Assembly: GCA_002729115.1 (NCBI GenBank)
Contig: PBWG01000011.1
Coordinates: 6,418 to 12,828, forward strand
Length of the DNA stretch: 6,411 bases
Source: Crocinitomicaceae bacterium
GTDB taxonomy: Bacteria > Bacteroidota > Bacteroidia > Flavobacteriales_D > Sanyastnellaceae
Direction of reading: 5' to 3'
Shown piece by piece: positions 1 to 5,659 of the stretch; within the stretch, counting starts at the first letter, position 1, and the number at the start of each line of letters is the position of its first letter. Made by a program: the position numbers and the translations under genes. Under the pieces are notes generated by a model, which ran no database searches, had not been told where the DNA came from, and worked only from the letters and a program-made list of their open reading frames with translations.

Positions 1-170
1 TGGGCCACGCGCTGTTCCATGGTCAACGTGGCCATCAAGCTGTCCACGACATCCACGGGGCCGTCCAAAAACGCCGGTGGTTGTGGGGGAGAAGTCTGGG
101 AAGGGTGTTGGCCAAAATGGCAGCCCCAAAAGGCAAACAACGCCCCAAGGGTCAAGGCAAGCCGGGCCAT
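1..170 (-). CDS. Glycoside hydrolase family 3 protein, N-terminal fragment (probable lipoprotein)
   Basis: Only the first 56 codons lie in the window; the gene continues past base 1. The start ATG (170-168) shares one base with the cmk stop codon (TGATG), so translation is probably coupled. Residues 1-17 form a signal peptide with a hydrophobic core (LALTLGALFAFWG) and a Cys at 17, followed by a Pro/Gln/Ser-rich linker. This resembles a lipoprotein signal, but Trp at -2 makes the lipobox atypical. Residues 43-55 (DSLMATLTMEQRV) match the opening helix of GH3 N-terminal domains, where a 'D-S-L-x-x-M-T-x-E-E-K-x-x-Q' pattern is common. The family includes beta-N-acetylglucosaminidases (NagZ type) and beta-glucosidases; Bacteroidota also have GH3 domains fused to a serine-hydrolase domain. 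The catalytic Asp and the substrate are off the window, so the specificity is open. The GH3 call rests on a short motif; the existence of the gene is firmer. Confidence 0.62.
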   Translation of the reverse strand, partial: MARLALTLGALFAFWGCHFGQHPSQTSPPQPPAFLDGPVDVVDSLMATLTMEQRVA

Positions 171-871
171 CAAGTGCGGTCCGCCATGCGGGTTCGCGCG
201 AGGGAGAGCAAGAAGTTGAACTGCTCTTCCACGGTCAAGTCGCTGTTGTCGACCACGACGGCGTCTTCGGCTTGGCGCAAGGGCGCCACCGCACGCTCAG
301 AGTCGATGCGGTCGCGGCTGAGGACGTTGTCCAAGACGTCGTCGTACGACACGTCTTTGCCCGCCAACTGCAATTCGCGCAACCGCCGGTAAGCGCGTGT
401 TTCAGGGTCCGCCGTCATGAAGACCTTGAGTTCCGCGTCGGGCAACACGACCGTACCGATGTCTCGGCCGTCCATCACCACCCCGCCGGCCTCGGCCATG
501 CGCTGTTGGATGGCCACGAGTTTGGTCCTCACCTCAGGCACCCGCGCCACCAAGCTCACCTTGTTGGCCACGTCCATGCTTCGGATTTCTTTCTCGACGT
601 TCACGCCGTTCAAGTGGATCTCAGACTGCTCCGTCTTGGGATTGTACTTGAAGGCCAAGAACATGCGCTCCAACCCCGCACGCAGCCCCACCTCGTTCAC
701 TTCGGTGTCGACCACACTGCGCTCTTTCATGGCGTGAAGTGTGGCGGCACGGTACATCGCGCCTGTGTCGATGTAGACGTAATTGAGTTCTTTGGCCAAG
801 GATTTGGCCATGGTGCTTTTTCCAGCACTCGAGTGCCCGTCAATGGCGATTTTGATGCGACTGCGACCCAT
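170..871 (-). CDS. cmk: Cytidylate kinase
   Basis: Cytoplasmic kinase that converts CMP and dCMP to their diphosphates with ATP, feeding RNA, DNA and CDP-lipid synthesis. From the ATG at 871 it has 233 residues, normal for the family. Visible motifs are the P-loop GHSSAGKST (12-20), in the Bacteroidota form with His rather than the proteobacterial GPSGSGKGT; DTGAMYR (35-41); the CMP-binding segment MDGRDIGT (133-140); and the lid RDRIDSERAVAPL (186-198). The insertion typical of long bacterial CMP kinases (about 60-110) is present. A TTG at 901 could add 10 residues and would abut the porQ stop. I prefer the ATG at 871 because family members begin only a few residues before the first beta strand (IKIAIDG). 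There is no Shine-Dalgarno sequence. The gene follows porQ after 30 nt and overlaps the next gene by 1 nt. A porQ-cmk pairing is, as I recall, also found in Porphyromonas and other T9SS carriers. Confidence 0.96.
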   Translation of the reverse strand: MGRSRIKIAIDGHSSAGKSTMAKSLAKELNYVYIDTGAMYRAATLHAMKERSVVDTEVNEVGLRAGLERMFLAFKYNPKTEQSEIHLNGVNVEKEIRSMDVANKVSLVARVPEVRTKLVAIQQRMAEAGGVVMDGRDIGTVVLPDAELKVFMTADPETRAYRRLRELQLAGKDVSYDDVLDNVLSRDRIDSERAVAPLRQAEDAVVVDNSDLTVEEQFNFLLSLARTRMADRT

Positions 872-901
872 GCGTCGAAGATAACTTGCCCCAAGCAACA
901 A

Positions 902-1966
902 TCAGGGCTGATTGCGCCCAGATTCGCGGCCTTGTTGAGGCACCTGAATCGCCAAGGCCAAATGCGTGGAGGTTCCTGCGAAGTGGTACACGCTTCTGGC
1001 CACGCTGTAGCGGAGCGCTTTGAACTGCCCCTGAAGCCCCACGGACAGCCCATTCAAGCCCGTCCGGCCTGCGGCAACCATGGTTTTTTGGCGTTGGTGG
1101 TTGTACCCCAAATGCCCCGTCAATTGCGGCCCCAGCTTCAGTGTGACCCCGCCGGTCAGGTGCCGGGCGAGTTGGTCTCCCCATTCCCAAATGTCGTTGG
1201 GGATGACTTCTCCGGTCAGCGGGTCGTAGGCGTCGTCGTATGTCCCTTCAGGCGCGAGCTCCCATGTGTTCAGCATTTGCATCCTCAAGTGGAAGGTGAA
1301 GGGCGCATTGGGGAAGGTCTGGGTCCACCCCACCTGCACGTTGTGGGGCAGCCTTCCATGGGGCATGATGCCAGAAAAGTCTTCCTGCACGCCAAGGTTG
1401 CTCACGACGAAGCCAAGGGCGCCCATGCCGTTTCGAGTGCGTCGAAGCGCCGCCAAATCCAGAGCCAAGACGCCTGCATTCACCTGCGCGAGGTTCCGAA
1501 GACCTGTCCACCCTGTGGCCCCCAGAGTCCATTGCGAACCCAAGGCCCAGGAGGTGCCGTACTGGGCGATGTAGTCTCCGCCGGAGAAATTTCCTGATTC
1601 GAGTCCTGCAGCGGTGGTGCCTTCGAATGTCCCGAACGTCGAAAAACGGATGCCCACGTGGGACGCGCGCTTGCCACGCTGGGCCAGAGGCCAGGTGACG
1701 GCACCGGCGCGGATGCCTGCGAAGAAATCCAAGTAGGAAGTGTACAGGTCGCGTTCCACTGTGGAGTCCAGTGCGCATGGGTGCACGGCCACCGACCACC
1801 CGTCGGCTTCGAGCGGCGCCACGTCCAAACCGCCAAGCGCGGCGTGGCGAGGGGCTGCGGCCACGTCCCAAGCTAGGGATGTGGGGACGTCCTGCGCGCA
1901 CAAGGTTTGGAGTCCAAGCGTCAGGCTGAACAACGCGACATGGCGGAACCAGGAGATCGCAGTCAT
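902..1966 (-). CDS. porQ: Type IX secretion system outer-membrane protein PorQ
   Basis: PorQ belongs to the T9SS attachment complex at the cell surface (with PorU, PorV and PorZ), which cleaves the C-terminal signal of cargo proteins and anchors them to the outer membrane. The protein has 354 residues, near the usual length. A signal peptide is clear: Arg8, hydrophobic core 10-19, likely cleavage after Ala24 just before Gln, a very common arrangement in Bacteroidota. The mature part has alternating amphipathic strands expected for a beta-barrel related to PorV. Family-like segments include HAALGGLDV (41-49), a Gly-rich strand region with GDYIAQYGT (130-138), VVSNLGVQ (187-194), LPHNVQVGW followed by APFTFHLRM (206-229), and GHLGYNHQR (284-292). 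An acidic stretch with DPLTGE (248-253) precedes ARHLTGGV (267-274), also as in PorQ. The start ATG is 9 nt after the lon stop with no Shine-Dalgarno sequence, so translation probably depends on lon. Recognition is from remembered family patterns, not an alignment. Confidence 0.88.
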   Translation of the reverse strand: MTAISWFRHVALFSLTLGLQTLCAQDVPTSLAWDVAAAPRHAALGGLDVAPLEADGWSVAVHPCALDSTVERDLYTSYLDFFAGIRAGAVTWPLAQRGKRASHVGIRFSTFGTFEGTTAAGLESGNFSGGDYIAQYGTSWALGSQWTLGATGWTGLRNLAQVNAGVLALDLAALRRTRNGMGALGFVVSNLGVQEDFSGIMPHGRLPHNVQVGWTQTFPNAPFTFHLRMQMLNTWELAPEGTYDDAYDPLTGEVIPNDIWEWGDQLARHLTGGVTLKLGPQLTGHLGYNHQRQKTMVAAGRTGLNGLSVGLQGQFKALRYSVARSVYHFAGTSTHLALAIQVPQQGRESGRNQP

Positions 1967-1975
1967 GAGGGCAAG

Positions 1976-4423
1976 TTACGAGGCGACCACGCGCAAGGGG
2001 TTGTCCACTTGTTGACCCAGCATCGCCCTGTCCACCACCTGGCGCATGTGCGTGACGTAGGTGAAGCTGAGGCCTTTGATGTAACGGGGATTGATGTCGT
2101 CCACGTCTTTCCGGTTGCGCTCGCAGAGGATGATTTCCTTGATGCCTGCACGCTTGGCGGCCAGGATTTTCTCCTTGATGCCTCCCACCGGCAACACTTG
2201 GCCGCGCAACGTGATTTCACCACTCATGGCCAGGTATTTCCGAACCTTGCGTTGGGTGAAGGCGCTGGCCAATGCGGTGAGCATGGTGATGCCTGCGCTT
2301 GGGCCATCCTTGGGAATGGCGCCCTGGGGCACGTGGATGTGAACGTCCCACTTGTCGAAGACGTCGGGGGTCAACCCCAACCAATCGGCGTGGGCCTTGA
2401 GGTGTTGCAGCGCAATCACGGCGGATTCTTTCATGACCGCCCCCAAATTTCCGGTCAATGTCAGCTTGCCTTTGCCTGGAGTCAAGGACGACTCGATGAA
2501 GAGGATGTCGCCACCCCGAGGCGTCCAGGCCAAGCCCGTCACCACGCCTGCCACGTCGTTGCCCTCGTATTTGTCCTTTTCCCTGGCAATGCCCAAAATG
2601 TCATGGAGGTGCCCCGCCTCCACGCTCACATCGTGGGCTTCTTCAAGGGCAATCTGCTTGGCACGGTGCCGAACGAGTTTGGCCAAACGCTTGTCCAGTC
2701 CGCGTACCCCGCTCTCGTTCGTGTATTGTTCCACCACCGCCTGGATGGTGGCCACGGGCACTTTGAGGCTGGCCGGCGCCAGCCCTGAAGCGTGGAGGTG
2801 CTTGGGCAGGAGGTGTTGCTTTCCGATTTGGACTTTCTCTTCCAGCGTGTATCCGCTGACGTCGATGATTTCCATCCGGTCCCTCAACGCGGGCTGAATG
2901 GTGCTCAAGTCGTTGCACGTGGCCAAGAACATGACCTTGCTCAAGTCATAATCCAAGTCGAGGTAGTTGTCGTGGAAGGTGTGGTTCTGCTCTGGGTCGA
3001 GCACTTCAAGCAGGGCGGAAGAGGGGTCGCCGTGGTGGTCTCTCCCCAACTTGTCGATCTCGTCCAAGATGAACAACGGGTTGCTTGTGCCCGCCTTCTT
3101 GAGGTTTTGAAGCACCCGCCCAGGCATGGCGCCGATGTACGTCTTGCGGTGGCCACGGATTTCGGCTTCGTCGCGCAAGCCGCCCAAGCTCATGCGGACG
3201 TATTTCCGTCCGAGGGCTTCGGCGATGCTTCGTCCCAAGGAGGTTTTGCCCACGCCTGGAGGGCCGTAAAGGCAAAGGATGGGGGCCTTCATGTCGCCCT
3301 TGATTTTGAGCACCGCCAAGTGTTCAATGATGCGTTCCTTCACTTTTTCCAGCCCGTGGTGGTCTTGGTCCAGCACCGCTTGGGCGTGGGTCAAATCGAA
3401 GTTGTCGTCGGAGACGTCATTCCAAGGAAGCTCGAGCATCACGTCCAAGTAGTTCGACTGCACGCTGTACTCGCTGCCTTGGGGGTTCATCCGCTCCAGC
3501 TTTCCAAGCTCCTTGTCGAAGGCTGCCCGGGCGTGGTCGGGCCAGTTTTTGTCCGCCGCTTTGACACGCTTTTCCTGAATCTCTTCCTTCAACGGATTGG
3601 CCCCCAGCTCGTCCTGGATGGTTTTCATCTGCTGGTGGAGGAAGAACTCGCGCTGCTGCTGGTCGAGGTCGGTCTTGACTTTGGCGTGGATGTCCTGTTT
3701 CAGGGAGAGCATGTGCTTCTCCTTGTGGAGCAACTCCAGCACCGTCTGGGCGCGTTTGCCCAAATCCACCTCTTCCAGAATGCGCTGCTTCTCGTCCACC
3801 TTCACCTGCATGTTGCTGCCAATGAAGTTGACCAAAAACCCCAGCCGGTTGATGCCCTTGATGGCCTCTGCCGCTTCCGTGGGGATGTTGGGGTTCATTT
3901 CAATGAGCTCGGCGGCCAAATCGCGCAAGCTCTCCACCATGGCCTGGCTTTCCTTCTCAGTCAAAGGCTCTTCGATGCCCCCGTAAGAGGAGACTTTCGC
4001 TTTGAGGTAGGGTTCTTCCTGGATGACTTCGTCCCAGGTGAAACGCTGTTGCCCTTGAAGGATCACGGTGTTGGTGCCGTCGGGCATCTTCAACATTTTC
4101 ATGATGCGGGCCACGGTTCCAACGCGGTTCAAATCGTCTGGACCCGGCACCTCGGTGTCGTCCTCCTTTTGGCTCACCACCCCAATCACCTGCTCGGCCT
4201 TGTTCGCCTCCTTGATGAGCCGAACCGACCTGTCGCGCCCCACGCTGATGGGAATCACCACGCCAGGGAAGAGCACCGTGTTTCGAAGCGACAACAGCGG
4301 AAGCACCTCCGGAATGTCGGTTTCTTGCATGGCCGTTTCATCCTCCTCGGTCAGGATGGGGATGAACTCTTGGTCCTGGGTGTCGCTCAGTTTGATGTTC
4401 ATGGTCAGGGCGTGTGTGGACAT
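1976..4423 (-). CDS. lon: Lon protease (endopeptidase La), ATP-dependent
   Basis: Cytoplasmic hexameric AAA+ serine protease that unfolds and degrades misfolded and some regulatory proteins. The 815 residues fit a full-length LonA. Order of parts: LON substrate-binding domain (about 40-230), helical linker with basic and Gln-rich coiled-coil character (about 230-345), AAA+ module (about 345-590) and protease domain (about 620-810). Motifs seen: Walker [10 protein letters not shown] (387-395), Walker B FILDEID (451-457), sensor-1 Asn504, probable arginine finger Arg516 (LRDRMEII), sensor-2 region GVRGLDKR (572-579), catalytic Ser709 in KDGPSAG, and catalytic Lys752 in GGIKEK. The Ser-Lys spacing of 43 equals that of E. 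coli Lon. All catalytic parts look intact. A second ATG at 4402 (Met8, MNIKLSD) is a possible alternative start; neither has a Shine-Dalgarno sequence. The gene sits 50 nt after the GlmU-like gene and 9 nt before porQ. I see no heat-shock operator such as CIRCE upstream. Confidence 0.98.
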   Translation of the reverse strand: MSTHALTMNIKLSDTQDQEFIPILTEEDETAMQETDIPEVLPLLSLRNTVLFPGVVIPISVGRDRSVRLIKEANKAEQVIGVVSQKEDDTEVPGPDDLNRVGTVARIMKMLKMPDGTNTVILQGQQRFTWDEVIQEEPYLKAKVSSYGGIEEPLTEKESQAMVESLRDLAAELIEMNPNIPTEAAEAIKGINRLGFLVNFIGSNMQVKVDEKQRILEEVDLGKRAQTVLELLHKEKHMLSLKQDIHAKVKTDLDQQQREFFLHQQMKTIQDELGANPLKEEIQEKRVKAADKNWPDHARAAFDKELGKLERMNPQGSEYSVQSNYLDVMLELPWNDVSDDNFDLTHAQAVLDQDHHGLEKVKERIIEHLAVLKIKGDMKAPILCLYGPPGVGKTSLGRSIAEALGRKYVRMSLGGLRDEAEIRGHRKTYIGAMPGRVLQNLKKAGTSNPLFILDEIDKLGRDHHGDPSSALLEVLDPEQNHTFHDNYLDLDYDLSKVMFLATCNDLSTIQPALRDRMEIIDVSGYTLEEKVQIGKQHLLPKHLHASGLAPASLKVPVATIQAVVEQYTNESGVRGLDKRLAKLVRHRAKQIALEEAHDVSVEAGHLHDILGIAREKDKYEGNDVAGVVTGLAWTPRGGDILFIESSLTPGKGKLTLTGNLGAVMKESAVIALQHLKAHADWLGLTPDVFDKWDVHIHVPQGAIPKDGPSAGITMLTALASAFTQRKVRKYLAMSGEITLRGQVLPVGGIKEKILAAKRAGIKEIILCERNRKDVDDINPRYIKGLSFTYVTHMRQVVDRAMLGQQVDNPLRVVAS

Positions 4424-4473
4424 GCACAGGTCAAACGCCGTGCCACCCGACTTGTTGCGACAGCTTGGCAGAC

Positions 4474-5577
4474 TTATTTCGAAAAGAGTGCCCGAATGGC
4501 ATGTTCTTCCTCGGCAGACATGGTCTGTTTGCGGCGCGCCATGACTTTTCGCGCCACGTCAAGCCCTTTGTCGAGGTCAATCTTGACCTCACCGTCCACG
4601 CCCCATTGGAAGCTTCGAACGTGGCGAGGAGGCGTCCGCTCCCCAAACACATTGACCATCACGCCTACCACGGTGGCCGTGGAAAAGGCGGTGTGAATGG
4701 CGGTTTTGCTGTGGTCGCCCATCAGCAAGCCGCAGAACTGGCGGCCTTTGGGCTCGAACGACTGGCTGTCCTCGCACCACTCGGCAATCACCCCGTAGGT
4801 GTTTTTCAGGTTGCTGCACGTGGTTTCGGCCCCGAGGTTGCACCACGACCCAAGGACCGCGTTGCCCAAAAAGCCGCCGTGGGCCTTGTTGGACCAGTCG
4901 TGGACGACGACGTTGCTCAACTCGCCGCCCATTTTGCAGCCTTGGCCCACGGTGGTCGCGCCGTAGATCAACGTGCCCATGCGGAGCTGAGACCCTTCCC
5001 CAAGGGCGAAGGGGCCACGGACGCGACAGCCCTCCATGATTTCTGCATCTGGGCCCACCACGATGGGGCCTTGTTCCGTATTGAAGCTGACGTCGCGCAG
5101 CACGGCCCCGGGGGCCAGCCACACGTTGGACATCGGGCCATGGACCCTCACGCCTTGGGCTTGCCAGGCGTCGCGTTCCTCTTCTTGAAGTGGACGAAGT
5201 CGCCACGCGAGTTGAAGCCGTTCCAAGTCCTCGTTCAACCCCATTCCACAGAGCTCAAAGAGGTGGGCGGCGTCCTTCAGCCAGAGGGCGCCCTCTGGCA
5301 ATTCCTTCACATTCACGGCTTCGCCGCCGCGCTTGGCGACCAACTCCCCGTCTCGGACCCAGCCTTCTCCGTCGGAGAGATCCAAGACGGCCAAGACATT
5401 CTGCCGGGTGGGCAAAAGCCTGGAGTGAATTCGAATGTGGGGGTTGTCCCGCAAGACTTCTTGCCATTGTTTTGCAATGGTCCGTACTCCGAAATGAAGC
5501 TCTTGCACCCCCTTGAGGGCGTTTAGTGGATAGAAATCGGCCGAATCACCGTTGTCCAAGAACCTAGCATCTGTCAT
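4474..5577 (-). CDS. Bacteroidota-type GlmU-like sugar nucleotidyltransferase / acyltransferase
   Basis: Likely belongs to the alternative GlmU family of Bacteroidota (TIGR03991-like), proposed to acetylate glucosamine-1-phosphate and make UDP-GlcNAc for peptidoglycan and lipopolysaccharide in the cytoplasm. It has 367 residues, against roughly 390 usually. The C-terminal part is strongly family-like and reads as a left-handed beta-helix (about 155-310): IVVGPDAEIMEGCRVRGPFA (172-191), LIYGATTVG (203-211), SNKAHGGFLGN (229-239), GSWCNLGAETTCSNLKN (243-259), QFCGLLMGDHSK (280-291) and TATVVGVMVNVFG (300-312). His233 in the SNKAHG segment and the Asn/Lys cluster around 256-259 are candidate active-site residues. 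The N-terminal half is weakly conserved: no G-x-G-T-R-M nucleotide loop, and the usual 'FTRPV...R.GI.TI..KW' block reads ALKGVQELHFGVRTIAKQW (20-38). The start ATG lies 4 nt after a -7 promoter box. It is the first gene of the leftward block. The exact reaction is unproven. Confidence 0.82.
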   Translation of the reverse strand: MTDARFLDNGDSADFYPLNALKGVQELHFGVRTIAKQWQEVLRDNPHIRIHSRLLPTRQNVLAVLDLSDGEGWVRDGELVAKRGGEAVNVKELPEGALWLKDAAHLFELCGMGLNEDLERLQLAWRLRPLQEEERDAWQAQGVRVHGPMSNVWLAPGAVLRDVSFNTEQGPIVVGPDAEIMEGCRVRGPFALGEGSQLRMGTLIYGATTVGQGCKMGGELSNVVVHDWSNKAHGGFLGNAVLGSWCNLGAETTCSNLKNTYGVIAEWCEDSQSFEPKGRQFCGLLMGDHSKTAIHTAFSTATVVGVMVNVFGERTPPRHVRSFQWGVDGEVKIDLDKGLDVARKVMARRKQTMSAEEEHAIRALFSK

Positions 5578-5581
5578 GGAG

Positions 5582-5589
5582 CAAAATTA
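5582..5589 (-). promoter_or_regulatory. Bacteroidota -7 promoter box for the GlmU-like gene and the leftward block
   Basis: On the minus strand these bases read TAATTTTG, a full match to the TAnnTTTG -7 element used by the Bacteroidota primary sigma factor. Upstream, after a 20-nt spacer, stands TTCG (minus strand, 5613-5610), a 3 of 4 match to the TTTG -33 element. Only CTCC separates the box from the ATG at 5577, so the transcript would be leaderless or nearly so. Reading the window by eye I found no other full TAnnTTTG on the minus strand. Assigning it as the promoter of the whole five-gene block is inference from gene spacing. Confidence 0.6.
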
Positions 5590-5628
5590 TGATGTGAACC
5601 AAAGGCCCACGAAGGGTGTTCACTTTTT

Positions 5629-5649
5629 TGCACCGCATCACATTGTGCA
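5629..5649. promoter_or_regulatory. Inverted repeat TGCAC-N11-GTGCA upstream of the MerR gene, possible operator
   Basis: Five-base arms at 5629-5633 and 5645-5649 are perfect reverse complements with an 11-nt spacer, 21 bases in all. The right arm ends on the first base of the AGGAGG ribosome site. MerR-family dimers bind inverted repeats of about this length, and such regulators often control their own promoter, so autoregulation is possible. The arms are short and a chance match cannot be excluded. Confidence 0.3.
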
Positions 5650-5654
5650 GGAGG
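5649..5654 (+). promoter_or_regulatory. Shine-Dalgarno site AGGAGG deciding the GTG start of the MerR gene
   Basis: A perfect AGGAGG lies 5 nt before the GTG at 5660. It supports this start over the in-frame ATG at 5576, because the protein then begins a few residues before the MerR helix-turn-helix, as its relatives do. None of the other five genes in the window has such a site. Confidence 0.7.
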
Positions 5655-5659
5655 ACCGC

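Noticed and set aside
872..901. TTG at 901 as the cmk start, adding 10 residues
   Set aside because: The extra residues have no family counterpart, and the ATG at 871 places the P-loop at residue 12 as expected.
77..1597. Long plus-strand open frame (506 codons) opposite cmk and porQ
   Set aside because: It lies antisense to two well-recognised genes, its product is rich in His, Val and Arg with no recognisable motif, and GC-rich codon bias readily produces such open antisense frames.
4441..4470. Inverted repeat TGCCA-N20-TGGCA between the GlmU-like gene and lon as a terminator
   Set aside because: The 5-bp stem with a 20-nt loop is weak and no T-run follows, so nothing supports termination; read-through into lon seems more likely.
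2792..4696. Long plus-strand open frame (634 codons) opposite lon
   Set aside because: It is a mirror of the Lon coding sequence with low-complexity His/Val/Leu composition; Lon itself is intact with every catalytic motif.
4414..5526. Plus-strand open frame (370 codons) opposite the GlmU-like gene
   Set aside because: It is antisense to a gene with clear family motifs, has no domain signature, and is explained by codon bias.
5623..5630. CTTTTTTG as a -7 box for the MerR-type gene
   Set aside because: Only the TTTG half matches TAnnTTTG and no -33 TTG stands at the right distance, so it cannot be called as a promoter.
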